From PALSA-505 sp963699015 (GTDB lineage: Bacteria > Actinomycetota > Actinomycetes > Streptosporangiales > Streptosporangiaceae): a stretch of DNA of 64,000 nucleotides. Both the position numbers and the translations under genes were made by a program. Under the pieces are notes generated by a model. That model did not search any database, had not been told where the DNA came from, and worked only from the letters and a program-made list of their open reading frames with translations. The stretch is from contig CAVOSX010000002.1 in NCBI GenBank assembly GCA_963699015.1, forward strand, positions 620,001-684,000, given 5' to 3'. This document shows, piece after piece, positions 26,106 to 34,869 of this stretch (its first letter is position 1; each line of letters opens with the position of its first letter).

Positions 26106-26992
26106 GGGCTGACCGGGGACCGCGGCGGGCGGCTGGCGGCCTGCCCGTGCAGCCGGTGCGCCTCGACCAGGAACCAGCCGCCGAGCCCGGCCGCGCAGGC
26201 CGTGTAGATCCAGCCCGCGTCGGGCGCCAGAGGCGAGCGTGGCCGCCACCATCGCGTAGGAGTAGAGGAGGATCTTGCGGGCCACGGCCTGCGGCGTCGC
26301 CACCACGGGCAGCATCGGCACGCCGGCCGCGGCGTAGTCGTCGCGGAACCGCATCGCCAGCGCCCAGAAATGCGGCGGCGTCCACAAGAAGATGACCGCG
26401 AACAGCGCCACGGCCGGCCAGCCGACGGTGCCGGTGACGGCGGCCCAGCCGACCAGGACGGGGAAGCAGCCGGCCGCGCCGCCGATCACGATGTTGGACG
26501 CGGTGCGCCGCTTCAGGCCGAGCGTGTACACGAACACGTAGAACAAGATCGCGGCCGCGGCCAGGAACGCCGCCAGCCAGTTGACGGCGAGCCCGAGCAG
26601 CAGGGTCGCCGCCGCGCCGAGCACGACGCCCGAGGCCAGGGCCTCGGCCGGCTTGATCGCTGCCCGCGGCCGGCCTTCGCGACCAGCGGGCGGTGCGCGG
26701 TGCGCCGCATCACCGCGTCGATGTCCCGGTCCAGGTAGCAGTTGAGGGTGTTCGCGCTGGCGGCCGCGAGCGTGCCGCCGATCAGGGTCACCGCGAACAC
26801 CCGCAGCGAGGGCAGCCCGCGCTGGGCCAGCAGCATGGTGGGGATGGTCGTGACCAGCAGCAGCTCGATGATGCGCGGCTTGGTCAGCTGGAACAGGGAC
26901 CGCGCGACAGCGCCCGGCTGGCGCCCCGGCCTGGCTCGCCCGTCCGGCCCCTGATCGTGCGGCGCGGGCAGCGCCGTGGCGGCAGAGGTCAC
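25998..26992 (-). CDS. ctaB: Protoheme IX farnesyltransferase (haem o synthase), frameshifted
   Basis: CtaB converts haem b to haem o for the terminal oxidase. It is a UbiA-type membrane prenyltransferase. The first Asp-rich motif is in LNCYLDRDIDAVMRRTAHRPL and the second region in FLWTPPHFWALAMRFRDDYAAAGVPMLPVV, both diagnostic. Three frame changes occur: near 26660 (one base missing in GGGC), near 26231 (extra T) and near 26100 (short of the final MRLFHLSIAYLTLLF segment). The repaired protein is about 331 aa. GTG 26992 overlaps the upstream stop as GTGA. Last gene of the oxidase operon. Confidence 0.88.
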
Positions 26993-27339
26993 TCCGCTGC
27001 CCCGGTCTCACCCGGGGGAGCCCCCGGATTCTCCGGGTCGGCGGCCTCGCCCCCGGCCGCGGCCGCCGGGTCTGCCCCGGCCGGAAACGCGTAGTGCGGT
27101 CCGGAAGCCGCCGCCAGCCTGGCGGCCGACCTCTGGTCGCCGGGCATCCTGACCACGGGGGTGAACCCGATGGGCCGCGCCACCGCCTGCTCGCGGTGTC
27201 CGGGCACCACGCTGGGCTTGGTGTAGGTGACGTACAGCCACGTGATCACTGCCAGGAACAAGATCATCGGGAATACGAACGACAGGATAGCCGCGCCGTA
27301 AGTCCACGCGCTCCCCGACGTCCCTAGGAACAAGGGCAC
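26989..27339 (-). CDS. Small single-TM protein in the oxidase operon
   Basis: A 116-aa protein with one strong membrane helix (residues about 15-39, AAILSFVFPMILFLAVITWLYV) followed by a cytoplasmic tail rich in Ala, Pro and Gly. No family is recognised. It starts at GTG 27339 with GCAGGAGGC upstream and its stop overlaps the ctaB start. Position between ctaG and ctaB suggests a small accessory subunit or assembly protein of the oxidase, by analogy with small subunit IV proteins, but it has one TM rather than the four of CtaF. Confidence 0.7.
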   Translation of the reverse strand: MPLFLGTSGSAWTYGAAILSFVFPMILFLAVITWLYVTYTKPSVVPGHREQAVARPIGFTPVVRMPGDQRSAARLAAASGPHYAFPAGADPAAAAGGEAADPENPGAPPGETGAAE

Positions 27340-27367
27340 TGCAGCCTCCTGCCGCCAGTCAGTTCAC

Positions 27368-28365
27368 TCACCACCTGAAGCCGGGCCGGGATGGCCAGCC
27401 CGACGCCGACCTCGTGAGCAGATGGCCGGTCCCCGCGTCCAGCGTCCCGGATTCCTCGGCGGACAGCCACCTGACACACAACGCTATGACCGCGACACCG
27501 AACGGCAGCGTGGCGCCGGTCCACAGCACCGCCCCGCCGATCTGCTGATCCGCCACCACGCTCAGCACGTGGTGCCCGGGGCCGATGTAGGCCGGATACA
27601 GCACATGATTGCCGAAGACCAGCACCATGGCGAACACCGAGATGATCGTGAACGAGCCGGTCACCAGGAAGGCCCGCGCCAGCGGCACGAGCCGCGGAGT
27701 GTACGGCCTAGACCCGATGATCACCAGCCAGAACGCGATGCCGAGCCCGAGGTACGTGATGACCTCGGCCGTGTCGAGCACCGGCCGGCGCAACGCCGCA
27801 TCGTAAGGGCCTGGCAAGTGCCAGCCGAGCCAGGCGGCGTTGAATACGACGGCGATGGCAACCGGCCACGTCATCCACGCCCGGCCGAAGGGAGCCGGGC
27901 CTGGCCTGCGGTCCGGCCACGGGCGGCGGGCCGCCGCCGACGGCCGGCGCGGCTGCCGGGAGGCGGCCCGGGGCAGCAGCGCCGCCGCGCCGCGCCGCAG
28001 CGGCAGCCAGGGGGCACCGAGCACGATCAGGCTCGGAGCGGCCAGCGCGAGCAGGACGTCCTGCTGCGAGCGGATCCAGATGAAGCGCCCCGACCAGTAC
28101 GCCAGGGGGGAGACCAGCGCGAGCGCCACCGCGGCCAGGCCGCAGTAGAACATGGCAGCTTGCCGCCCGGCCTCGGGCCGGTCCAGCGCGGCCGGGCGAG
28201 CCGGCCCGTCTCGGCGACGGCGCCGGTCAGCCCGAGTAGATGCGTCACCGCCACGGTACCGATGACGATCAGCACCGCCGCGTTAGCCGACCAGTGCGAG
28301 ACGACCATGTTCATGGCGGTTGCAGTCCCGGCCGGCTGCCGTAGCCCACCGGACGGGCCGCTCAT
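27368..28365 (-). CDS. ctaG: CtaG-like cytochrome c oxidase assembly protein (one frameshift)
   Basis: A caa3-type CtaG membrane protein. TM1 (SANAAVLIVIGTVAVTHLLG) reads from about 28365 or 28314; the frame then changes near 28180, and the body (ALDRPEAGRQAAMFYCGLAAVALALVSPLAYWSGRF onward) runs to 27368 with TM segments including FNAAWLGWHLPG, ITYLGLGIAFWLVIIGS and ISVFAMVLVFGNHVLYP. The family's usual HMxQHxLL copper/haem-like motif is replaced by RSQQDVLL, while WHLPGPYDAAL and GNHVLYPAY are kept. It should help metallate or assemble the oxidase encoded upstream. AGAGGAGG precedes the 28365 start, spaced tightly. Confidence 0.82.
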
Positions 28366-28386
28366 CCTCCTCTGGTCTCGCGGGCC

Positions 28387-29052
28387 TCAGATCACGTAGA
28401 AGAGCACCCAGAACAATAGTGCCATCGCCGCCAGGAAGTTCCACACCACGGTGAAGGAGCTCAGCGACGCCTGGAAGCGCTGGACCGCGTATGCGTCCTC
28501 GTAGGTGGGGGGCTGCTCGACGAAGGAGATGTCGGCGATGAACCGCGACCTGGCGAGCAGGGTCTCCAGCCACACCATGACGGCCAGCACGATGGTCAGG
28601 AACACTGGGTAGAACCCGACGAACACGCTGGAGTACCCCGAGCTTCCTGGCCAGAACGGCAGGTACAGGAGCTCGCTGATCTGCAGCCCGACCGAGGCGA
28701 GCCCCATGATCAGGGCAGCCAGCCCTGCGATCTGCCACAGCCTCTTGTTGCCCGCTTTGATCTGTTGCAGGCCCGCGTACTGAAGGCCGGCACTCACCAG
28801 CACGAGGAACATGATCACGGTTCCCCAGAGGAAGGACGGCGGGTGGTACCCGGGACCGTGCCACCTGCCCTCCGAGTTCAGCGACCGCAGGTAGAAGAAG
28901 GCGAAGACGAAGGCGCCGAACAGGAAGCACAGCCCGCCGACAGCCAGGCGCGTGCCCGTCCACAGCGCGTTGAGCGCGGACTCGTGGTAGAAACCCGTCT
29001 CCTCGGCCCTGGGGTCCTGCCCCGCGGTCGGGGTTCCGACCGTCTCGGTCAT
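28387..29052 (-). CDS. ctaE: Cytochrome c oxidase subunit III
   Basis: A 221-aa protein with five predicted TM segments after a cytoplasmic N-terminus: LCFLFGAFVFAFFYL, SFLWGTVIMFLVLVSAGLQ, LWQIAGLAALIMGLASVGLQ, VFLTIVLAVMVWLETLL and FTVVWNFLAAMALLFWVLFYVI. The last segment matches the subunit III C-terminus (Y/W-HFVD...WxxLF), although HFVD is replaced here by FTVV. GGAGG lies eight bases before the ATG. It starts three bases after the ctaD stop. In the oxidase it stabilises subunit I and supports proton uptake. Confidence 0.88.
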   Translation of the reverse strand: MTETVGTPTAGQDPRAEETGFYHESALNALWTGTRLAVGGLCFLFGAFVFAFFYLRSLNSEGRWHGPGYHPPSFLWGTVIMFLVLVSAGLQYAGLQQIKAGNKRLWQIAGLAALIMGLASVGLQISELLYLPFWPGSSGYSSVFVGFYPVFLTIVLAVMVWLETLLARSRFIADISFVEQPPTYEDAYAVQRFQASLSSFTVVWNFLAAMALLFWVLFYVI

Positions 29053-29055
29053 GAG

Positions 29056-31048
29056 CTATACCTCCGCCCTGGGTCCCGCTCCCGGTCCCGTCGTGCTGGC
29101 GCCCGCGTAGGCCGCCGCCACCACGCCGGGCGGCGGGTTGAGGTCGGCCACCGGCGGCGCGTCCTTGACGCCGTACTCATACGGGTCGGAGAGAATCACG
29201 GGCACTCGCTCGAAGTTCCCGGGCGGCGGCGGCGAGGACACCTGCCATTCCAGGCTCCGCGACCGCCACGGGTTCCCGGTCTCGCGGACCCGCCAGAACA
29301 GCGTGGACATGACGAAGTTGATCAGGAAGATCAGCATCGACCCGCCGAGCAGGAACGCGGAGATCGACACCCAGTCGTTGAGCGTCTGCAGGTTCCGGGC
29401 GTACTCGAACACCCGCCTGGGCTGGCCAAGCAGCCCGACGGCGAATAGTGGCAGGAAGGTGGAATTGAAGAAGATGAACATCGTCCAGAAGTGGATTTTG
29501 CCGAGCGTCTCGTTCAGCTTGATCCCCAGCATCTTGGGCAGCCAGTAGTAGAGACCGGCGAAGAACGCGAAGATCAGGCCGCCCATGATCGTGTAGTGGA
29601 AGTGGGCCATCACGAAGAAACTGCCGTGCTCGGTCACGTCCGCGGGCACGTCCGAGAGGAACACCCCGCTGATCCCGCCGATGAGGAAGTTGAAGTAGAA
29701 GGCCAGCGCGAACAGCATCGGGATCGAGAACCGGATCTTCGCTTTCCAGAAGGTGCCCAGTCCCACCAGGAAGATGAAGCCGGTCGGGATCGAGATGAGC
29801 TCGGTGGTGAGCATGAACAGCGGCCGCATGTCCGGGATTGATCCCGCTGACGAACAGGTGGTGCTGCCAGACGAAGAAGCTGAGCAGCCCGACCCCGACC
29901 ATTCCGGCCGCGGCCACCTTGTAGGCGAACAGCGGTTTGCGGCAGAACGTCGCGACGATCTCCGAGATCACGCCGAAGCCCGGCAGCGCCAGGATGTAGA
30001 CCTCGGGATGGCCGAAGAACCAGAACAGGTTCTCATACAGGAAGCTGCTCCCGCCGAGCTGGTTGGCGAAGAACGCGGTCTGGAAGGTCCGGTCCATGAG
30101 CGCCATGTAGCACGCGCCGACGAGCACGGGCACCGCGAGCACCTGCAGGAAAGAGACCGTGAACATCGACCATACGAACATGGGCAGCCTGCTCCACCGC
30201 ATGCCGGGGGCCCGGTAGTTGATGATGGTCACGATCATGTTGAAGCCGGCCAGGATCATGGAGAGCCCCATCAGGCCGAACGCGAAGAAGTAGGCGTCCA
30301 TGCCCTGCTGGGCTTGTGTGGCCAGCGGTTCGTAGCCGGTCCAGCCGGTGGGGAAGCCACCGAAGAGGATGCCGGACAGCAGGATGACGTAAGCGGCCGG
30401 GGTGAGCCAGAACCCCAGCGCCTCGAGGCGCGGGAACGCCACTCGTTTCGATCCGATCAGGATCGGGCCGAAATACTGGCCGAACGGACCGAGAATGACC
30501 GATGACATCATCATCATCATCATCGTGCCGTGCTCGCCCACCACCATGAGGTACTGATTGGGGCCCATGATGTGGTAGGTGGGCGACAGCAGCTCGGTCC
30601 TGATCGCCATCGCGAACAGCCCGCCGGTGAGGAAGTACGTGATCATCCCGTAGAGGTACTGGATGCCCACGATCTTGTGGTTGAGCGTGAACCTGAAGTA
30701 CTTGGCGAAGCCCGGCTCGCCGCCGTCTTCTTCCTGGTGCACGTCGCGCAGCGACTTCCCGGACATCGTCCGCAGCAGGTCGTTGAACACCCCGAGCCCG
30801 GCCAGCCAGCCGATCGTGGCCAGTGCGTAGCCGAGCACGATCGGGACGTCGTTGGAATCCGCCAGCAAGTTCTGCGCGTAACCGCTGGACAGGAAGTTGC
30901 CAAGCAGGTGGCCGAGGACGTAGCCGATCACCGCCCCGATCAGCCCGGTGTGGATAGCGGGCCGTCTCCACCAGGACTTCGCCAGCCCTGGCGGCACGGG
31001 ATCGCGACCCGAGGGCTGCGCCCTCTCCGGCTGTGTCTCGACGGCCAT
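29056..31048 (-). CDS. ctaD: Cytochrome c oxidase subunit I with N-terminal extension (one frameshift)
   Basis: Haem-copper oxidase catalytic subunit, about 663 aa after removing one extra C at 29834-29836. Ligand motifs: helix II VVGEHGTMM (low-spin haem), GHPEVYILALPGFG (CuB His and the cross-linked His-Tyr pair), WQHHLFVSG (CuB His-His) and MAHFHYTIMGG (haem a3 and haem a His). Before the core is an about 115-aa extension with two TM segments (IGAVIGYVLGHLLGNFL, VLGYALATIGWLAGLGVF) and an acidic loop, absent from standard CtaD. Six consecutive Met follow the helix II His, from a (CAT)6 tract. Third gene of the operon, 77 bases after ctaC. Confidence 0.92.
30506..30523 (-). repeat. (CAT)6 microsatellite inside ctaD
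   Basis: Six CAT units on the plus strand, read as six Met codons in ctaD directly after the HGT motif of helix II. Unit gain or loss would keep the frame but shift helix register by one residue per unit. Confidence 0.9.
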
Positions 31049-31125
31049 CCCGTCACCTCTTTGTCCAGGTCGTGGTTACTGCCTCGTTCGCGGGACGGTC
31101 GCCTCACGCGTCCCGCCCTGCCGCG

Positions 31126-32151
31126 TTACGGTGACACCGGATCACCGTGCGGCGTCCCTGCCTGGGGACCCGGGTAGTAGTAGCCGTTGGCACCCGTGAT
31201 GCCCGCCACCTTGACGATGTCCTTGCCGAGCTGGGGGATCACGGTGGGGTCGTAGGTCAGGGCGAAGGGCGGCAGCGCGGAGAGCACCCTGGCCGTGTGC
31301 TCCTGGCTCTCGACGCTCCTTGCCCAGGTCTGGAACGCGGCGGGGGTCACCACTGAGCCGTAGTTGTACATGGCCCCGTGCCAGATGCCACACAGCTCGC
31401 TGCAGCGCACGGTGAAGCCGCCCAGGTGATGGGCCTTGACGTAGGCCACGTTGTCGACCTTCGGGTTCGCGTCGGCCTTCACGCCGAGCTGGTAGGCCCA
31501 GAAGCTGTGGATGACATCGAGGGATGTCACGTGGAACTCCACCGGCATGTCATCCGGCAGATTCAGCCTCGTGCTCTCCATGCCGCCGAACTGGGGGAAC
31601 CTGTAGGTGAACTGCCACTGCTGAGCGATCACCTGCACCTGCAGCATGTCGTTCGAGCCTGGCGTCCAGGCGGCGGTCAAGGTACCGCGCAGCGGCCAGA
31701 TCGGCGACGGCCCCTGGCCGCCGCCGCCCCCGCCGGGCTGGACCAGCTGGTAGGTGCCGAACGCGAACGCCCACAACACGACCAGCGACGTGACGATGAT
31801 CCACCAGGCCTGGACCCTCGTGTGACCGTGGATCGGCGGACCGTCGCTGTCATCATCCGGGCTGGCCCGCCACACCACGACGGCATAGACCATGTAGAGC
31901 AGGATGCCGACCACGACCGGCGCTGCGGTCACCGCCAGCACCGCGATGTCGAACGCCTGGCCCGCTGCCGCGTCGCTCATGCGGCCCGGCGGCATGTGCG
32001 GGTACAACCCGAACCAGATGGCCAGGATGGCGGCCGCCGACAGCGGCAGCCAGATCAGCAGGAGGCGCAGGCCGTGCCGGGGCTCGGTGCCGCTGCCGGC
32101 TGACGCCGGGCTGGCCGGTACGGGGTCTCCCGCCGCCGCGTTCTGCGCCAT
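31126..32151 (-). CDS. ctaC: Cytochrome c oxidase subunit II
   Basis: A 341-aa subunit II. Two TM segments (LLLIWLPLSAAAILAIWFGLY and IAVLAVTAAPVVVGILLYMVYAVVVW) plus a third hydrophobic stretch (AWWIIVTSLVVLWAFAFGTY) precede the periplasmic cupredoxin domain. The CuA site is complete: His215 in DVIHSFW, then Cys250-x3-Cys254-x3-His258-x2-Met261 in CSELCGIWHGAM. The aromatic electron-entry segment reads WQFTYRFPQFGG. There is no fused cytochrome c domain. The start is ATG 32151, sharing a base with the upstream TGA (TGATG). It accepts electrons from cytochrome c or a membrane-bound donor. Confidence 0.95.
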   Translation of the reverse strand: MAQNAAAGDPVPASPASAGSGTEPRHGLRLLLIWLPLSAAAILAIWFGLYPHMPPGRMSDAAAGQAFDIAVLAVTAAPVVVGILLYMVYAVVVWRASPDDDSDGPPIHGHTRVQAWWIIVTSLVVLWAFAFGTYQLVQPGGGGGGQGPSPIWPLRGTLTAAWTPGSNDMLQVQVIAQQWQFTYRFPQFGGMESTRLNLPDDMPVEFHVTSLDVIHSFWAYQLGVKADANPKVDNVAYVKAHHLGGFTVRCSELCGIWHGAMYNYGSVVTPAAFQTWARSVESQEHTARVLSALPPFALTYDPTVIPQLGKDIVKVAGITGANGYYYPGPQAGTPHGDPVSP

Positions 32152-32861
32152 CAGGCCACCACCTGCATCTCGCCCATCATGAAGCCGAGGGTCTGCATCG
32201 GGCCGCCGTTGCCGTCGATGAAGCCGCCGCCGCAGGGAACGAAGCACTGCCAGCGCCAGATCCCCGCGTGACCGGGGCTGGTGAAGCTGAACTTCTCCAG
32301 CGAGTAGGGGCCCGAGGATGGGGTGCAGGGCGACGAGCTGCAGAGGATGGCGGAGGCATCGGGCGAGGCGACCGGCACGAACAGGCCCAGGCTCGGGATA
32401 GCGAACGTGTGCCCCACCGAGCAGTGCGACCAGGAGTTGATGACCGACACATTGCGCGCAGGCCCCAGCGGCTTGCCCTTGTTGAACTGCTGGACGTTCA
32501 CCGTGCCGCCGTGCGTGCCCTGTACCCGGCTCCAGAAGTTATTCCGCAGGGGGGTGCAGCCGTCATACCCGTAGATCGTCACGTTCACCTTGACGTGCTC
32601 AGGTATGGAGAACAGCGTCGTGTGCTTCCACTCATGGGTCTGCGGATCCTGCACGAAATAGCTGACCCAGTCCGGCTTGCTCGAGGAGTTGTTCTGCGGG
32701 TCCTCTTGCAGCACCACGTTCACCTGCCCAGCCGAGGCCGTGTAGGCGACGGTCGGCAGCGAACTCTGCGAACCTACGTAATAGAGGGCCACGAACACCC
32801 CGACACCGACGACCACCACGACGGCTATCGCAAGAGCCGCCGCGCGGGCTGGCACAGACAC
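32151..32861 (-). CDS. Membrane-anchored cupredoxin-like protein, translationally coupled to ctaC
   Basis: A 236-aa protein: N-terminal TM anchor (residues about 7-29, AALAIAVVVVVGVGVFVALYYV), then an extracellular beta-rich domain. The first half has YFVQDP, VTIYGYDGCTPLRNNFW; then SWSHCSVGHTFAIPSLGLFVPV, similar to a cupredoxin His-ligand loop; the C-terminal loop has Cys206-x3-Cys210 (WQCFVPCGGGF) as in a CuA loop, but Phe replaces the following His and the Met position is Gly. Several further Met lie in the last 15 residues. It may be an alternative copper electron carrier, a copper chaperone or an oxidase subunit. The GTG start has GAGGTGG upstream; first gene of the oxidase operon. Confidence 0.75.
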   Translation of the reverse strand: MSVPARAAALAIAVVVVVGVGVFVALYYVGSQSSLPTVAYTASAGQVNVVLQEDPQNNSSSKPDWVSYFVQDPQTHEWKHTTLFSIPEHVKVNVTIYGYDGCTPLRNNFWSRVQGTHGGTVNVQQFNKGKPLGPARNVSVINSWSHCSVGHTFAIPSLGLFVPVASPDASAILCSSSPCTPSSGPYSLEKFSFTSPGHAGIWRWQCFVPCGGGFIDGNGGPMQTLGFMMGEMQVVA

Positions 32862-33257
32862 CGGGCACCACCTCGCTTCGCTGTGGCGCCCCCAGCGCTC
32901 ACAGCAGCAACAGTCGTACCCCCGGGAACCACGACCTGTAGTCCGCTAATGCTCTCGATCTTGCCGACACCGGGCAGGGGCGGCAACATGCAAGACGCCG
33001 AATGACGAAATTGTCATGATCGCCTTGGCCGCCGCCGCCCACGCAGGCAGGCACGTGGCCGGGCAACGCACGATCCGGTTCCGGGTCATGGAGGTGGTCG
33101 CGGACCGCCGGATTCGGCTAATCATCTCCGCTGTCTCCCGCCCGCGATTCCAGTCGGTGCCGGGACCGGCCCCTATGATGACCTCGACAGCAGGAGGCAG
33201 GATTGCGAGTCGGCACGCTTCCTGGCAGGAGCCTATGAGCGAAGAAGTCCGGGCACC
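32862..33257. other. Divergent intergenic region before the oxidase operon
   Basis: About 396 bases. It holds the leader of the leftward oxidase operon and that of the rightward membrane-anchored protein gene. An inverted repeat ATGAC (33002-33006), six bases, GTCAT (33013-33017) is near the middle and is the best operator candidate. A short ORF at 33016-33261 does not look coding. No other feature is seen. Confidence 0.4.
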
Positions 33258-33887
33258 ATGAGTGTGCGCGCACCCGGCGGAGGTGCTCCGGTCAGGCTGC
33301 GGCCATCCGGCTGGCCCGTGCTGACGACCCCTCGCTGGCTACTCGCGGTCGCGGCCGCGCTCGTCGTCGGAATGGTGCTTGCCGCTCTCGCGCACCGCCC
33401 GTCCACCGCTCAGCGCACCGCTGACCTGCAAGGATTCGTCCACGACATGAACACTGACGTCCAGTCATGCGCGGGCGGGGTGCGGGAATCGCTCACGGCG
33501 CTGCGCGCCATCCAGGCCGGCACCAGCCATGACCTGAAGACGGCGATCGGCATCGCCAGCTATGGCGTGTCCAACTGCTCGCCAGCCAACAGCATGCCGC
33601 TGGACGACCTGGTCCAGTACCAGGTGACCGAGTCACTAGCGAAGTTCCATCTGGAAGTTGCGGTGAATGACCTCGTCACCTGGGCCTTCCCGCTAGCGCA
33701 GCGGGTGCAGGCCGACGTGGCCAGACAGCTGGGCGCAGGCAGCGCGTCGGTCAGGGCGGCGGCTGCCGTGCAGCTAAGCCGCGATCAGCGGGCGCTCGAC
33801 CGGCAGCGCGCCGTCATCGACAAGATGATAACGACGGCTGACCGTTCGCTGTCGGCTCACGTGGCTCCGCCGAGCCTGCCCGGCTGA
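33258..33887 (+). CDS. Membrane-anchored protein of unknown function
   Basis: A 209-aa protein: basic N-terminus, one TM segment (residues about 27-47, WLLAVAAALVVGMVLAALA), then an extracytoplasmic domain of about 160 aa predicted mostly helical, with two Cys (in VQSCAGG and SNCSPAN) that could pair. No family is recognised. There is no strong ribosome-binding site; the ATG at 33258 lies within ATGA. Its last 114 bases are antisense to the small gene ending at 33774. It is divergent from the oxidase operon with 396 bases between them. Confidence 0.6.
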   Translation: MSVRAPGGGAPVRLRPSGWPVLTTPRWLLAVAAALVVGMVLAALAHRPSTAQRTADLQGFVHDMNTDVQSCAGGVRESLTALRAIQAGTSHDLKTAIGIASYGVSNCSPANSMPLDDLVQYQVTESLAKFHLEVAVNDLVTWAFPLAQRVQADVARQLGAGSASVRAAAAVQLSRDQRALDRQRAVIDKMITTADRSLSAHVAPPSLPG

Positions 33888-34022
33888 CGCCAGGCCGCCG
33901 AGCGCCGGCGGCAGCCGCCATGCCAGGCTCACGCCGATGAACGCGGCGAGGAAGACCACAGCGCGCAGAAGCGAAGGCCGACGATCCCGGCGGCCCGGGG
34001 GTTGCCCCGGGTCCCCGGTCAT
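33774..34022 (-). CDS. Small single-TM protein
   Basis: An 82-aa ORF with a basic Pro/Gly/Arg-rich N-terminus and a single membrane helix (LRAVVFLAAFIGVSLAWRLP). Its ATG at 34022 overlaps the TGA of the upstream gene (ATGA), which supports real translation. The C-terminal half runs antisense to the opposite gene and is less convincing, so the true end or an indel is uncertain. No family is recognised. Confidence 0.45.
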   Translation of the reverse strand: MTGDPGQPPGRRDRRPSLLRAVVFLAAFIGVSLAWRLPPALGGLASAGQARRSHVSRQRTVSRRYHLVDDGALPVERPLIAA

Positions 34023-34588
34023 CGCGCGCTCACCGCGGTGAGCACCGCGAGAAAGAGGGTGGTCAGGGCCGCCACTCCGTGGCCGGCCGGGACGAGAGGC
34101 GCCAGGTAGTCGCGGTGCTGACGCACTGGTTTTGAGGGGCCGGCCGACACCTGGGCGAGTACCTCGTCGGTCAGCCGGCCGGCCAGCGCGTCATCGGTGA
34201 GCGCGCGCGCAAGCACCTCGTCGGTCAGCCGGCCGGCCAGTGCGTCCTCGGCAGGAGTGGTAAGTACCCCGCCGGACAGCCCTGTCCCTCCTGTCGCAGG
34301 GACAGGGTAGGGAGTCCACACCGTCACCATGGCCGCACCAAGCCCGATCACCGGCATGAGCAGGCCGGCGGCGGACCAGGCCAGCGCGGCCAGGCTGGTC
34401 GCCAGGTAGCTGATCCAGATGGCGAGCCCGGTGACGGCCAGGCTGGCGTGGCCGTAGACCACCACCGGGGGAAGGCGGTCAGCACCGGCGCGCTGCATCC
34501 GCGGGCCGCCACGGGCGATCCAGGTGCGCAGCATGTACGCTCCGATGCCAACGGTGAGTAGCCAGGTGACGAGCGTGGCGATGCCCAT
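34019..34588 (-). CDS. Multi-TM protein with internal duplicated segment
   Basis: A 189-aa membrane protein starting at ATG 34588, with GGAGAGG upstream. TM segments: ATLVTWLLTVGIGAYMLRTW, VVVYGHASLAVTGLAIWISYL, LAALAWSAAGLLMPVIGLGAAMVTVW and a C-terminal GVAALTTLFLAVLTAV. A cytoplasmic loop contains a duplicated ALAGRLTDEVLA unit. Topology fits small predicted membrane proteins of unknown function. It is coupled to the downstream 82-aa gene by an ATGA overlap. It is divergent from the orphan response regulator at 34870. Confidence 0.65.
   Translation of the reverse strand: MGIATLVTWLLTVGIGAYMLRTWIARGGPRMQRAGADRLPPVVVYGHASLAVTGLAIWISYLATSLAALAWSAAGLLMPVIGLGAAMVTVWTPYPVPATGGTGLSGGVLTTPAEDALAGRLTDEVLARALTDDALAGRLTDEVLAQVSAGPSKPVRQHRDYLAPLVPAGHGVAALTTLFLAVLTAVSAR
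34161..34238. repeat. 26-bp exact direct repeat within the 34019-34588 gene
   Basis: A 26-base sequence opening ACCTCGTCGG occurs at 34161-34186 and again, identically, at 34213-34238. Offset is 52 bases, not a multiple of three, yet flanking bases restore the frame so that both copies contribute a similar peptide (ALAGRLTDEVLA); part of the similarity may therefore result from selection on the protein or from a local indel. Confidence 0.7.
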
Positions 34589-34869
34589 GTGCCTCTCCCC
34601 GGCGTGCGGGTGGCCGGTCACGGCCGGCGCCCAGAAGCGTGCCAGCAGAGTATCGCCGCGTGATGGCCTGCGCCATGCCAGGTTCTGCGCCGGCCCAGGC
34701 GCACCCCTGAAAGCCAGCGCCAGATCATTGCCATCCTTTGGCCCGGCGTCCCGGCTTGACCGCGGCACCGGGGCGTACAGTGGTCGCGAGCAGAGAGCCC
34801 GGGCCAGGTCGGGGCGCTGGGTTCGTACCCGCCACACGTGGGCGGGTTAGGTGGAATGGCTAGTGTGCT

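Noticed and set aside
33016..33261. 81-codon ORF ending in ATGA overlap with the next gene
   Set aside because: Composition is Arg/Met/Ala-rich without hydrophobic or domain pattern, the ORF spans the inverted repeat at 33002-33017 and the probable promoter region; likely chance.
34756..34781. TTGACC...TACAGT promoter before the orphan response regulator
   Set aside because: The spacer is only 14 bases, too short for a sigma-70-type promoter.
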